A stretch of 64,000 nt of DNA, taken from the NCBI RefSeq assembly GCF_016097555.1, contig NW_024533092.1, positions 34,275 to 98,274 of the forward strand, written 5' to 3'. Shown here in pieces: positions 11,143 through 24,100 of this stretch. The DNA comes from Gigantopelta aegis. Its lineage: Eukaryota > Mollusca > Gastropoda > Neomphalida > Peltospiridae. Within the stretch, counting starts at the first letter, position 1. Every line of letters begins with the position of its first letter. The translations under genes were made by a program, and so were the position numbers. The notes under the pieces are model-generated. The model made no database searches and had not been told where the DNA came from. It saw only the letters and a program-made list of their open reading frames with translations.

Positions 11143-14100
11143 TAAATCACGTAATACACAGTATGTTAGTGATGATGATACTCTACATGTTAGGATAATG
11201 AAAATAACACTTACTACTTGAGTAAAAGACAATTCATATAACAGTCAACATATAATAACATCTAATACAGTAACTAACTTTTTCCTTTTATATATTCTAT
11301 TGTTTAGTTATTTGGTTGAAGTTTTTCTTATGCTTATTAGTATTATATAATTGTTTTATTGAGATATAAATGTTTTATCAGTCAAACATGACCTGTGCTA
11401 TAACTCTACTTCATATACCACATCATCAGATCACAAGACTGAGACCATGAGTGCCTATGTCAAGATCACTTTGATATTCATAGTTCGTACAAAGCAGTCA
11501 TTCCACTGTAATGATACTGGTCATATTGAAACATTTTATTGTAAATATTGCATTGAAGCACTAGTGTTGTTAACCTTCTATACATATAATAACTAGTAAT
11601 ATAACTAGTGATTATTACCTGTAATGTGTATGGTCTATTAAGACAAAAAACCATTGATATATAGTTAACAGTTCTTGATGTTGTATTTCAACATGAGAAT
11701 TACTACAGAGACAACAATGATAGGAGAGAGAGAGAGACAATTATATAACAACTGATCATGTGACACACTTTGAGTACTAGATTAGTAGAGCGCCAACAAG
11801 GTACATAAAGTTATATCAGTAAATGACAATAACATCATCCTCACATATAGCACACAACTAATGTTCAATGAGATTATCAATATTCATTGATCTCAGGTAA
11901 TTATTCTATGTGATATTTATGATTTATTGTGTGTACTATATTATATATAATGTTCATTGTGTGGTTTATACATTATCCCTTTGGATTAAGAAAGGAAATA
12001 AAATAAGGAGTAAAAGTGAAGTTTAGGGTGATCATGTCTCCGCCATTTCTCCTTCCCAAAGGACAGAATTACTATAAAGAGAATACCAGGCCTTGCAATA
12101 AATTACAGAGTTGCTAAAGTATATGCAATACATTACTTTGAAATGTATATTTAAAAACATATTCAAGAGTATTCATTCATAACAGTTGAGATCTACTGAG
12201 TACCTTGTTTAGCTTTCTTCTCTTCCAATCATTTCTGTTGTATCAGATATTGATGATGTTTAAATGTCTGCCTGTAAGGATTAAGACCAATCATGACTTG
12301 TGAATATCATATCGTTGTTGTATCACTGAAATACTCCTCCTACATGACTCAAAACCAGTTTTAAACAGTTCAAATATACCATACAACTTATATGTTCTCT
12401 ATGACAGACTGACTAGTTTTTACCAGTAAGTTAAATAGATTTAAGATTTATAAAAATTAAAGAAAAGATGTTGTGTTGCCCAAATTCCCAGTAAATTTAT
12501 AAAAAATATTAAAAAATCAAAAAAAAAAAAACCCTTGTGTGTTGCCCAAACGATTCCTACTCGCTCACCCACTCAGGCTTCCACTTAGGCTCCAGGATTC
12601 CCTGCTATTGCTAGCTGGGACCGCCACCTGGCTTGGTAACCCTCGTCTTCGCGAGGTAATCCTGGCTGGAGCGTCGCCCTAACTTAAAACCAGCCGTACG
12701 GGATTCCAGCTCTTAGGGAATGTCGCATTCAGGAACCGGGAACCACAAATACACCAGCCTCATCTCGTTTAAAGGGAGACTACCAGCCCTATCCTAGTCG
12801 GCCTTTCGGATACTCCGTAGAGTATGCTGGTAACCATCTCAGAGGTCTGACGCATTGCAGAACGCTGGCCCACAACACACTGGCACTCATGACTGTTTCA
12901 GTTTCTTATATATGTACGTCAGATTTTGTCTTCATGTTCTTGTGGGGCGCGTTGGTGTAGCGCTATGAATCTCATTAATGATACTTGTGACTATGGTCAT
13001 AAACGTTAATAAACTAAAGAGGTTGTTTAAATAACTAACCATTTCAACAAATTACAACACTACTACTAATTATTATTAACATTATTATTATTTAATTTTA
13101 TAGACACCACAAAAAGAAACAATCTCATTAATTGTAAGTTAAATTCTTTTAAAACTTTGAAATCCAACTAAACCATTATCTGAGAAATTTCTAAGTTTAT
13201 CAATGAGATTACTTAATGTACTATGAACATAATTATAATTGTATAAACACTAAGGTATAATTGTTTATATATTGAATTATATCATAAAATATAACGTGTT
13301 TTATGTTACAATAAGACAAAACAATTAATACTGTTATTGATGTTGTATTTCAACATGAGGAATACTACAGAGACAACATGATAGGAGAGAGAGACAATTA
13401 TATAACAAGTGATCATGTGACATACTTGAATACTTCATTAATACTATCATTAGAGCACTAACAAGGTACATAAAAGCAGTAAATGGCAATAACATCATCC
13501 TCAGTAATAATAGCAAACAACTAATGTTCAATGACATCATCAATATTGTCAATGATCACAGCTAATTATTAATGTGATATTTATGATTTATTGTGTGTAC
13601 TATACTATATACAATGTTTATTGTTTGGTTTATCCTTTGACTTGAGAGAAGAAATTAAATGAAAATAAGCAGTAAAAATGAAGTTTAGGGTAATCATGTC
13701 TCTGCCATTTCTCCTTCCCAAAGGACAGAATTACTATGAAGAGAATACCAGGCCTTGCAATAAAACTAGATTTGCTAAAAGTACTATGCAATACATTACT
13801 CTGAAATGTATATTTAAAAACATATTCAAGAGCATTCATTCATAATAGTTGAGGTCTACTATTAAGATTGAGTGTCCTGTTTAGCTTTCTTCTCTTTCAA
13901 TCGTTTCTGTTGTATCAGATATTGATGACGTTTAAATGTCTGCCAGTAAGATTAAGACGAATCATGACTTGTGAATTCTTTAGAGGGTTCTTCTTAATAG
14001 GGGCACGACGAGATCGTCTGGGACTACAGAGAAGAGAGTGAGTAAACAAGTATAGTTATAAGAAATATTTACCCTTTACGTTTGAGCTGTTTCTGGACTT

Positions 14101-14450
14101 CTTCAGAGTTAATAATACGAGCTAAATCACTATTTGTCATTGTGTGACGAGGTAACCTGTGTAGGAAGAACAAAAAAGACAAATTATTAATTATTATTAA
14201 TATATAATAATAATAATACTATTATTAATAAATAAAACAAAAAATTATGAACTAAACAATGGGTCCAGCATAACAATACTTACTTGTAGTTTTTCTTGCA
14301 TTTTGATAGCTTGTTAAATGTTCCATAAATTCGATCTAATTTCTCAAAGGCACTCTTTGTCCAAATACAAAATCGACCCATGTGACCTCCAGGAGCAAGT
14401 CGTAACAAATTCAATTTATTCACATTTAACAGCTCCACTCCAGGAAGATT
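11020..14450. repeat. Segmental duplication, copy 2
   Basis: This is the partner of 812-4256. It begins in the 3' end of the second MATH domain of the Death/MATH gene and runs through its 3' flank, the GC-rich block at 12540-12965 and the last exons of RPL4. Unlike copy 1, the RPL4 similarity continues into the full gene, so this side holds the original arrangement. The non-coding stretch 11143-13861 contains no gene I can support apart from the GC-rich block. Confidence 0.85.
12540..12965. other. GC-rich duplicated block (copy 2)
   Basis: Near-identical to 2395-2830, with the same order of short hairpins and the tRNA-like GGCGCGTTGGTGTAGCGC near the right end. The few substitutions between copies are scattered. 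Confidence 0.35.
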
Positions 14451-15330
14451 ACGAAAAGCCTTCTTAATTCCACCATCTTTACTGTATATAACCAATGGTC
14501 CTTTCTTTTGAAGGTAACGACGATTCCTCATCTTACCCTTCCCAGGACGAATCCTCCTAGTCTGTTTGCTACGATCGACATCTTCATATGCTTTCAATGT
14601 CTTCAATAACTTAACAGCTTCCTTAGTTTTGTTCATGTTTTGTATAGAGTCAGTCACTACCAGTGGTATCTCTCCCACTTTACGAATACGATGACCTCGT
14701 GCTGTCACTAATGCTGGGAGTGCTGTAGCTGCTAGAGCAGAGCACATGGCGTAACGTCTTTGGTTAAGGTTGACTTTACGATGCCAACGTCGCCAGGTTT
14801 TTGTGGGTGCAAACATACGACCTTTACGACACATCTAAAACTAAAGTTAAAGACTACAACAATACATTAATAACTTAGCATTCTATGAAAAACATACATA
14901 AACAGTTATCTAACCAGTTTATCTAAGTATGGATACATTTCCAAAAGCTGCTTGACCAGAACGATGAGTACCTCCTCCTCTCACACGAGGGATACGAGCC
15001 ACAGCACGTCCAGTACCCCAAGACTCAGCACTTGTCTGATGCCCCGCCTTCCTAGATACTGCATAAGGTTGACGTTTGTTCTTAGACATATTGGTATGTA
15101 CATATTGTAAAATGTCCTGGCGTATGGGGGCCTTGAAAACAGCAGGCATTCCCACCTGAGCACAGGATTTACCCTCCTCATCAAATACTGTAACTAAAGG
15201 TCTAGCAGACTAAAGAAAAACAAAAGTAATTTATTTAAATATATTTATAATAATATCCTTACATTAATAAAACAATATTGCTAATATTTTTATAATACAA
15301 TATAATGTTTATTATTGTACGGTACCATAT
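13862..15330 (-). CDS. RPL4: 60S ribosomal protein L4
   Basis: Large-subunit ribosomal protein uL4, a structural component of the ribosome around the exit tunnel. Exons on the minus strand: a probable start ATG at 15328-15326 followed by a GTACCG donor; 14937-15209 ([18 protein letters not shown], then [29 protein letters not shown]); 14284-14834 ([31 protein letters not shown]); 14073-14156 ([19 protein letters not shown]); and the last exon 13862-14023. The protein is strongly conserved along its whole length. In the last exon one G is missing at about 13950 relative to the duplicated fragment at 3782-3783. This shifts the frame and gives an early stop, so the conserved KNPLKN tail is followed by wrong residues. 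This is probably a sequencing error, since the ribosome needs this protein. The start exon is the least certain part. It shares a promoter with COMMD6. Confidence 0.95.
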
Positions 15331-15503
15331 TTCTACTCTATAAATTCCCTTCTATCCACCGATTGAAGAAGGTTCCTAAAAGTATATACCACTACCTCAA
15401 ATAACACGAGGGAGACTACAATCGCGCATGCTCAGTAAGTAAACCTGCAGCAGAATAAAGGGGTGTGGCTATTATTATACAAATTTAATTCTAATAGGTC
15501 GTA
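15331..15503. promoter_or_regulatory. Divergent promoter of RPL4 and COMMD6
   Basis: About 170 bases separate the proposed start codons of the two oppositely oriented genes. It contains GCGCATGCTCAGT at 15424-15436, the reverse complement of the motif upstream of the Death/MATH gene, and a GC/GT box (GGGGTGTGGCT) at about 15459. There is no convincing TATA box. Function is inferred from position and motif recurrence. Confidence 0.65.
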
Positions 15504-16480
15504 ATGGGTATTCTTTCTAACGCTCCTCAAGGCTTTCCAGAAGCTGTCTCCATGTTGAATGCCTTACCTCAAGGGACTACTAGCAGAGATGGTAAGAATA
15601 TTGTACTATATCTTAATTAGTGCATTTTGTCCCCTGTTTAGGCACAGGATGTCATTGCATTTCTTCAGTATCAAGTGGCTTCATGAATATTAATGATTAT
15701 GAATTGGTATGCCACAACTGACCAATCAAAACAACTGACGCACAAGCAGATCACATGACATTGTAAAGTCTTGTTGCTAGACTCCCTTGACATAGGAATG
15801 GGAGTCTGGGAATGAGACAAATATTGTACACACCCACTATTATATGAGTACATATTTTCTAGTCTGTCACTAGATTAGCTTCCAGTAATCCTATAAAGAT
15901 CAAAGCTCAAACTTGTGTCAACGCACTAACCATATCTTCAGTACACACCCCTTTTACCATAACAACCTCATAAATTATTCATGATACACAGATCTGCAGC
16001 TGCTGAAAATCTTACAGTTGATACATTAGTAACTGAATTAAAGAGTTCATTATTATTTCAAGAGAGTTCTATAGCAGTATTGAGAGAAGTATGGAAAAAT
16101 GAAGGACCATCTTTAATATCACTCCCAAAACAGACATTATCAGTAGGAGAGGTAACCTAGCAACCAAAATACATATCAAACCTTATGAATAATTCTTAGT
16201 TACTCTCTATGGATTGGAAGTGGGCATGGCTAGGAGTTCTAGTGGATGTCGTTCACTTAACACACCACATGTTACATTACAATTACAAGTAACAGAATCA
16301 CGTGGTATAGTCCAATATCATAACATTGAAATGAGTCTACCAGAATTCCATGTGAGGACCTTCTTATCCTTTCATGTATTCATCCATTTTAATGTCCATT
16401 CAACTGTTTGTCCATTCTCCTTACTATAGAATTTTGCTAGTCAGTTAAAAGAAATGTCTAATGCTTTAGAGACAGCTTAA
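15504..16480 (+). CDS. COMMD6: COMM domain-containing protein 6
   Basis: A COMM-domain protein; in animals these assemble into the Commander complex for endosomal recycling and also act on NF-kB and cullin ligases. Exons: 15504-15591 (MGILSNAPQGFPEAVSML); 16000-16151 (AENLTVDTLVTELKSSLLFQ); 16200-16351; 16430-16480 (NFASQLKEMSNALETA, stop). The COMM domain is recognised by SMDWK, then VGMARSSSGCRSL and IEMSLPEFHNF, which match COMMD6 better than other COMMDs. One base is missing at about 16217-16219 between DWK and VGMA, most likely an A from a run. The length of about 122 codons fits a COMMD6 with an N-terminal helical extension. The junction of exons 1 and 2 is in phase, but an extra small exon at about 15640-15709 cannot be excluded. 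Confidence 0.88.
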
Positions 16481-16607
16481 CAATGGACTACATACAATAA
16501 TATAATGATTGTGATATAGTGTGTATGTGTGTATAATGCTTGTTATTAATAGTTAATAAAAACATTTTACAAAACACAATATAAATATTAATATTATTAT
16601 TTGCTAA

Positions 16608-17919
16608 CTAAATTCCTTCTTCATTTTCTAAGTCACCTAAATCTTGAAATAAAGACTCATCGACTTCAACATTATCTTCTAATGTAAAATTCCTCATCAA
16701 CTAAAGAGCAAGAAATATAATTAATTAATTGACTTAATTTAAGGGGCATAGAGTATAATTCACAAATATTTTACCTTCAGTGAGAAATCTTGCATCAGAG
16801 AGAGCTAATGAAGCATCTCGTTCAAACATTTGTTTCCCTATAATAATAAACAATATAGTTATAACCACACCCACTAACCTCAATCTAATTACAGTGTGTG
16901 GGCAGTCCATACATACCAGTTAATTTTACAGCAGTAGTTGTGGTTGTTCTCATCTCTCTTTCTCTTCCATAAACTGTTTCTTCCATGCCATAAAGGTTTC
17001 CATGGTAACAATTGTCCCTTTATATTTCTCTTCTTCCTTTCTCTTTGCCTCTTCTTCTTTCTCTCTCAATTCTCTCTCAGCTCTTGTTCAAAATCCTTCT
17101 AACACCTCTAATAACTTATCTTGCACTGATGATGTTAATGTATAAATCATAGGAATACCAAGATGTCCTCAGCCTACCAAGAACAAAGAGATAACAACAT
17201 GTTAATATACTTGTATATATATATAATAATATATAATAAATGAAGTCATTGTTTTCAAGTAAGTTTAAAGTTCAGACTTCAACTCATCAAGTGATGACCT
17301 ATTTCACTTCTAGTTCTAGAAATGAGGATGTCCCTTTATTTATTATTATAATTATTATACCATACATGTATACAGTACCTGTTCTTTGTTAATAGTTGTT
17401 GTATGCGGGTGGGGTCTATATTTGATGAGTGTGATGAGAGAGTAATTATAGGGACAATATCAGGATATGATCAGGTAATTCAAACTGAATGACACAATGA
17501 GCTAATGGACAGATAGATATAAAAATAGATGGATATAGCAACTACAAATAGATCAATAGTTAAAAATGGACAGCTGTTGGATAAGCATAATAGATATTAT
17601 ATTTATGTATAATTGCATGTAATAATACATGTAAGTTTAAAAACCTTTATTTCCATTCAGTTCGGAACTAACAGTTATTTCAAAGCTCCATGAGATGAGG
17701 AGAATTCTACAAAGAAACATTTCTATAAATACTCTAATTAAACAAACATGAAAATAATTTTAAAATAAAGTACGAACAACTACTTCACCTTTAAATTCCT
17801 CCTCAGTATAAATTGATCGAAACAGCTTCTATCTCTCCATCTTGTTCTTCTTTATAATCTACAAAGAGAAAGAGAATTGTACATAATTTGTATTACACAC
17901 TAAGTATGTATGTACCCAT
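16608..17919 (-). CDS. RWDD1: RWD domain-containing protein 1 (DRG-family regulatory protein 2)
   Basis: RWDD1 (DFRP2) binds and stabilises the translation-associated GTPase DRG2. The start is ATG at 17919-17917, followed by G and a GTACAT donor, joining the exon at about 17862 to give MDYKEEQDGEIEA, matching the family N-terminus. Next come SIYTEEEFK, FEITVSSELNG (about 17690), YPDIVPIITLSSHSS (about 17440), GIPMIYTLTSSVQDKLLEVL (about 17150), a charged coiled coil, GTIVTMETFMAWKKQF (about 17000), GKQMFERDASLALSDARFL (about 16820) and the acidic tail NVEVDESLFQDLGDLENEEG (stop at 16610-16608). Frame breaks occur near 17825, 17100 and 16965. The family order is complete, so I read them as base errors. 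It is head-to-head with WTAP. Confidence 0.9.
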
Positions 17920-18006
17920 GCTGTCGGCCACGCCTACTAATTATTTCGAGATTTCAATATTTGTTTTAACTCCTTTAATAAGAAATCATTACGCCCATTT
18001 AATGGC
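17920..18006. promoter_or_regulatory. 87-bp divergent promoter between RWDD1 and WTAP
   Basis: Only 87 bases lie between the two proposed start codons, so transcription and 5' UTRs must overlap or be extremely short. It contains a CCACGCC GC-box-like element near its left end. This is an unusually tight bidirectional promoter. Confidence 0.6.
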
Positions 18007-21000
18007 ATGGCGGAGAAGTTAGAGAAAGGTGAGGAACGATAGCTGTAAAATCAATAGTATAAACTCAAAATGAACGCACAGTATGTACCCAAACTATACA
18101 ATATAAATATATTGTAATTTAACTATATAATGCAGTGTTTGGGTAGTGGGCATTATTTGGAAATACCCACCTTGATATAGATGATGTGATCTAGTGTTGT
18201 TTTGTTCTTTTCTTGTTACTAGGTACCAAACGAGCCTTTCTCCGAGTGATCATGTCAAGACAAGAAAGAGGGTAGATTGAAATAACACAAGATACTTTGA
18301 CAATAAAAAAACAAACACTATTTTACAACAACCTAAACTAAACTAACACTATTAACTGTTAACTTTTTCTCATTACATATTCATTATTTTTTTCCACATA
18401 TCGTACCAAATTTTTATCCGTATAAGTAGCAATGTTGTCATGGCAACAACTATGAATATATAATGAGAAACAGTTTCATTAAGTTTTATTAATTAAATTA
18501 ATTAATTACAGGTGAAATTAAGTCCAGCTGATATTAAAGATATGAAACGTGACAAAATAATAGCAAGGTATTAATTATACTAGTTATATTAATAGTTATT
18601 AATAGTTATTAATAGTTGGAAACAACAAGATGTTTATATTGATAGTCTCTTAACGCAACTTGAGAGTTCATCGGCTGAAGATGTAGCAAGGTATGAATGG
18701 ATGGATGGATGGATCAATGGATGCATAGTAGGGGTAAATGGATGCATGCTGAGATAAATGGATCTATGGAATATGTTGTTGATTTATGTTATGAATGTAA
18801 TGGATACATTGTTTAATGGATGAGGAGTATGTGAATACATAGTGTTTTAATGGATATATAATTTGATTAATGGATATATGAGTTGATTAATGGATATATG
18901 AGTTGATTAATGGATATATGACTTGATTAATGGATATATGACTTGATTAATGGATATATGACTTGATTAATGGATGTATAAGTTGATTAATGGATATATG
19001 AGTTGATTAATGGATATGTAAGTGATAATGGATGTATAAGTTGATTAATGGATATATAATTTGATTAATGGATATATGAGTTGATTAATGGATATATGAG
19101 TTGATAATGGATATGTAAGTTGATTAATGGATGTATAAGTTGATTAATGGATGTATAAGTTGATTAATGGATGAATATAAGTTGATTTTAGATGTATCAG
19201 TCACATAGAGAGAATTTTAGAACTAAAGTGGATCTAAACACACACACACCCTCTCTCACACCCACCCACACACACACACACACACCCACACACACACACA
19301 CACACACCATACACACATACTCATGTACAGGTTAAGAGAGTCAGAATCAAAGCTCCAATCACAGGTTCAAGAAACTACAAGACGAGAGAATGTACTAAAT
19401 ATGAGACTAGCTACTAAACAAGAAGAAATGAGAAAAACCTATTAGTCAGTAACCATAGCAACTACACTATACTATGAATTATCAAGCTATAATTAACTCT
19501 CCAATATTTATTTTATTACAGTATCATGTTAAAATGGAATGTTATTCTAATGGTTAACTGGTTAAAATTGTATGTAGTTATATTGTACCTAATAGTGTAT
19601 TATATATCACTACATTAGTATGTATATGGACCTTGTAATCTTACTATATAGATGTCTTAAGTACAGTGGTTTGAATGATATACTGTAGTATTATTGGTAT
19701 GGGATTAGAACAAGTGTCCTGAATATAGAGTGTTCTTAATGAGATTTTCACTATATTTTATGCTATTATTGTTTGCTGTATATCTATTGTAGGCTCAATT
19801 CAAGATTTAAAAGAGTCCCAGAACTCAGAGAGTAGTAATCTTCATAATATGTTAGTTGATCGAAAAAAAAAGCTGTTAACTTAGTTTTCAACAAATGTCG
19901 ACTGGGACTTAAAGAGTCACGAGATAAATTAGAGCAAGCTCAAAACGACTTGAGTGCATGGAAATTTACACCTGACAGGTGAGAGCTAGGACAATAGTTT
20001 GATAGTTGAGTCATCTTGTTTACTGTTAATTTATATGGCTTTATTGGTCTATTATGATCTGTTGCTATTGTTTTGTAAATATATACTATCTGTAATAGTG
20101 GCAGGTTAAAAACAGGGACCGTATTTGGGTAGATACAGTTATAATACTGTTTAAATATAATATATTGGTTATTTATGACATAATATTATGAATATTAATA
20201 TAAGTGGAGGGTTTTTTTTCTAGTGTTACTGGGAAGAAAATTAATGTCAAAATGTCGTAGCTTGCTCCAGGAAAATCAAGACTCGCGGCAAGCAGATATC
20301 ACAAGGTTATGGGTAGCCCAGCTGGAAGCCGAGGCATCGTTACATAAGAAACATTGCAAGAAATTAAAGGAAACATACGAGGTAAGACATGATTGTATTT
20401 GGTTCATAATAGTACTTAGTTCTTCTTAATTCCAATTATTATTAACATTGTATTACCTCATTTTGTTGGCTTTTGTTGGACGTTTGTTGTTGGCCTAATA
20501 TCATATGTACCACAATGGATATTGGTCCCCTGTTTTATTAATATTTTTATATCCATTGACTGATACGGAACATTTCCTAAAAATATGATAAGACATAATT
20601 ATAATGATATATAAATTCTAGGAGTTCCCTTGTTTATGATGTATACTATTTCATAATTGCTATATAATAGATTATACCTATTAGATATTTGTAATATCAA
20701 ATAAAATTAAATTATAAGACCATCTTATATAAACAAACACTATGTATGTAGTACAGTGACTTTTGATTGTCTTTTTGGTTCCTACAATGTAATAATAATA
20801 TATCATTATACAAGTTATAATATGGCATAAAAAAAATTGATCTTAAGTTCAAAAATTTAACATCAATTTTGTTCATTAATAAAGGGCTTACCCACATTAT
20901 AACTCTATTTTTATAATACTTGTAGAGCTCACAGAGTGTGTGATTGCAACAAGATGAGAAGGAGAAGCTCTAATGGCCACCATTATTAGTTTACAACAGC

Positions 21001-21160
21001 AATTAAAAACAAGCTAAAGATGTTCTGATAGATAAAGTGAAGGGGGCGTGGCTATCAATGAAAGGACGTCAAACAAGATTAATGGTCCTGTTTGGGTTCT
21101 GCCCATATCATATGGGCGGAGTTAAGTTAGAATCACCTCGGAGTCAGGGTAGGTTTAAAT
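18007..21160 (+). CDS. WTAP: WTAP, regulatory subunit of the m6A RNA methyltransferase complex
   Basis: WTAP (Fl(2)d) holds METTL3/METTL14 in nuclear speckles and acts in mRNA m6A methylation and splicing. Start: ATG at 18007 (MAEKLEK) with a GTGAGG donor at 18029. Recognisable exons: 18512-18567 (VKLSPADIKDMKRDKIIA), 18616-18690 (WKQQDVYIDSLLTQLESS), 19331 to about 19440 (LRESESKL, RRENVLNMRLATKQEEM), about 19793-19979 (DKLEQAQNDLSAWKFTPD), about 20224-20381 (LMSKCRSLLQENQDSRQAD, RLWVAQLEAEASLHKKH) and about 20928-21160 (ELTECVI, ATIISLQQQLK). This is the WTAP coiled coil in order. Frame breaks at about 19868, 20235 and 20950-20975 sit in or beside A runs. A possible small exon at 18223 does not join in phase. 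The C-terminal end is uncertain; the low-complexity tail of vertebrate WTAP is not evident. Confidence 0.9.
18690..19192. repeat. Minisatellite in a WTAP intron, about 20-bp unit
   Basis: Around twenty head-to-tail copies of a unit close to TTGATTAATGGATATATGAG, with the variant ending GATGTATAAG. The copies at 18850-19190 are the most regular. It fills most of the intron between the exons ending at 18690 and starting at 19331. Confidence 0.9.
19237..19315. repeat. (CA)n microsatellite
   Basis: CA dinucleotide run with CCCA interruptions, directly upstream of the WTAP exon at 19331. Confidence 0.95.
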
Positions 21161-21164
21161 ATAG

Positions 21165-24100
21165 TCATTTTTGTTATTTGTGATTCATGCTTTTTTGAGA
21201 TTATCTGTAACACGCCATGTATGGGTGGTCTCTTCCATTGTCTTTTTGTATTACACATGTAATAGTTATTGTTATTGTAAATTAATTGTCTTATCTTTTA
21301 TCTCTTCTCTATCTCTTTACCGAACTTGTTATTTGCAAATAATTAAATGCATCAGTTTTCCAACCATTTAAAAAATTTCAGTAACTAATGTTATTAAAAT
21401 TTTATCCTAATTAAAATATTTGCGTTGTAAAACAAGTCTTTTAGATAGAACAATGAGTTAATTATATCTACATTAATATAATTAAGATAATGAAGGATGC
21501 TGTCATAGTTACTGTTATATACTGACAGAATACTATGACATCCTCTTAAAATGTATGAAATTCGTAATACACACATTTATATAAATAATTATTTATAATA
21601 TAATTAATACGAAATATAATTAATATTTTCCACATATATCTAATAAAACTGTCTTATATAATGTAAACAATATTACAATATAAGATATGTTGACAGCTGC
21701 TCTATATATTTCACGCTATTGTTATACAAGCCTTGTAACTGATCCTTTAATACATACAATGTACATTATATGTAATTCACTACCAATATATTTCCTATAC
21801 TTAATGTACATGTCATTAATACATATATATAGGTTTATAGTAATTCATACCAATATATTTCTATACTTAATGTACATGTCATTAATACATTATATATAGG
21901 TTATATGTAATTCATTAAACAATACATTTGTATACTTTAATGTACATGTTATTAACATATGTAATTTACATAAAAACATAAACCACATGTACACATGTAC
22001 CTGTTACATAATAAAAAGTAGTCCCAATAGAAGCCTTAATAATGAACTGTTGTCAATCATTTACCATCATAGTCTAGCCTTGTCTAAAAGATTCAACTGT
22101 ATGATCAAATCGTTTAAATCATTGGTGTCACAGACTTTACATTTCTTAGAAATGTCTGAATATTTACTTAGTATGAGAGTTGTCTTAATATGAGTCACTA
22201 CCCTATATGTGGACAGCTGGCTTATGATTAACCTCAATTCAACTAGTAAACATCAATTTACTAATATAGTTTATATTATATGTAGCTAATGAGTTATTGT
22301 CTCACAATACTTGGTAATGGACAATATGTAATCGTGGGGTATCTTGAATTTGGTAATGTTCTTGTGATACCAGATAAACTGCTGCTCTCTTAGAAACTTC
22401 CAATAACATTTTGACAATTTGCTATTAAGACTTTAGAGGACTTACTGAATTTTAGGCATGTTAGTGTTAGAATAGTAATTCAGTATTATTTATATCTCAT
22501 ATAGTACATTATCATGTCTATCAATAGACATTATGTAATTTTGGGAGATATTGGGGCCCTAGCATGGGGACTATTAGAACAATTCCTAATAATCATCAAA
22601 TAAAGAGATGTGTACTATTTATAGCTGGATATGAGAATTGTCTAAACATTCAACAATTGATGATATCGGGAGTGGTGATGGTATAATAAATGTGTAATGT
22701 CACTTTGAACATCTTGGTCTTTTAAAAACAGTACATCATAAAATATAATTGTTCAAAAATAAATGAATAAATTGTAAAAATATAAAAGGACACGATACAA
22801 TACATAATATGACTAAATATGGTCTAAATAATTTCACTTGATAAGAACGATATTGACCAATAGGTACCATTACTGGGAATCATTACGTTGCAAATAACAC
22901 TTACATTAGTTTCTTGTGATGATCAGTAAACAGGTCACGCACACACAATAAAAATAAAATTATGACCAATACAAACTGACACAGTAACTAGTTGGAATAA
23001 AATTACAAGAATGAATTTAATATACTTGACAATACAAACCTCTCAACTTTAACCCAGACATGTACTATAATATCTAACTATGTACTATTGTCCTTCTAAT
23101 TGAATTATCTCCAGACAAACCCAGACACTTCACAATTATCTCACTATTTATTGGACTTTCATTTGTCAAACACATTGAGATAACACCGACAACCACTATG
23201 ACCTGTGTTCAAGTACCTCAAGCAACATTACAATATAATTGTGGTATTCTTTGGTTGTGGTTTGTTAATTCTTAATCATCCTATGCCCAATGCTTGGAAA
23301 CTGCATGTATACATAATACTATATAGTATTATGTGAATGGGAATTATTAGCCATTCAAAGAATTATGTCTTAAATTTGTCACTTATAATAGTATTGGATA
23401 TTTTAAATAGTATGAATTCTATTGTGGATGTGGTAAATAGATAAGTTTGCTATGGTAACTAATGACATTTATTAGTCTAGAGCTTCTTGATGTAGATATT
23501 CAAAGTTGCCCATGATAGTATTGATGTTCATTATAGTCTAGAGATAGCTATCTTAGGTGACTGTGTTAAGTACTGATTTAGAACTACTAATGGTAGACAT
23601 CTAAAAACACCATGTAAAGTATTCATGTTATTATCTAGACTTGCATTATATTATGATAGTGATTTCATAGATGTCACTATTAGATGTTATATAATGTTGA
23701 TGTATTCTATCTCATTAAACATCAAATGTATTGATCATTTAAATGTACTCAACATGACCTAACAACAACGTGGTGATAATTATACATATGAAAAGACACT
23801 ATACATTGTTTGTAAAAATAACATAGGTGTCTTACTCTATAGAAGGTAATCCAAGGAAGGTCAGGGGAAGGTATACCCTTCTAAGAAATCACTTTCCATC
23901 ACAATAGCTAGATGAGGAGTAACTTTTAAATTCACTTCTTAGTAAGTGTAAGTTAGATTCAATGGTAACCTATACATCTTTGATCTCTAGGTTATAGTAC
24001 AATCAATTATTACTTTCCTCTAGAGCTATATATACCATAGATTCTTATAGATTAAATAGTTGTTGCCATGGTAAACATACTTACAGGGACAGTTATGTTT

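Noticed and set aside
14981-15184. Alternative minus-strand frame in the RPL4 exon
   Set aside because: The frame one base over gives the conserved RPL4 sequence ([12 protein letters not shown]), so this is a shadow.
21171-22193. Hydrophobic plus-strand frames suggesting a membrane protein
   Set aside because: Low-complexity translation of AT-rich repeats, with no splice-consistent exons or known motif.
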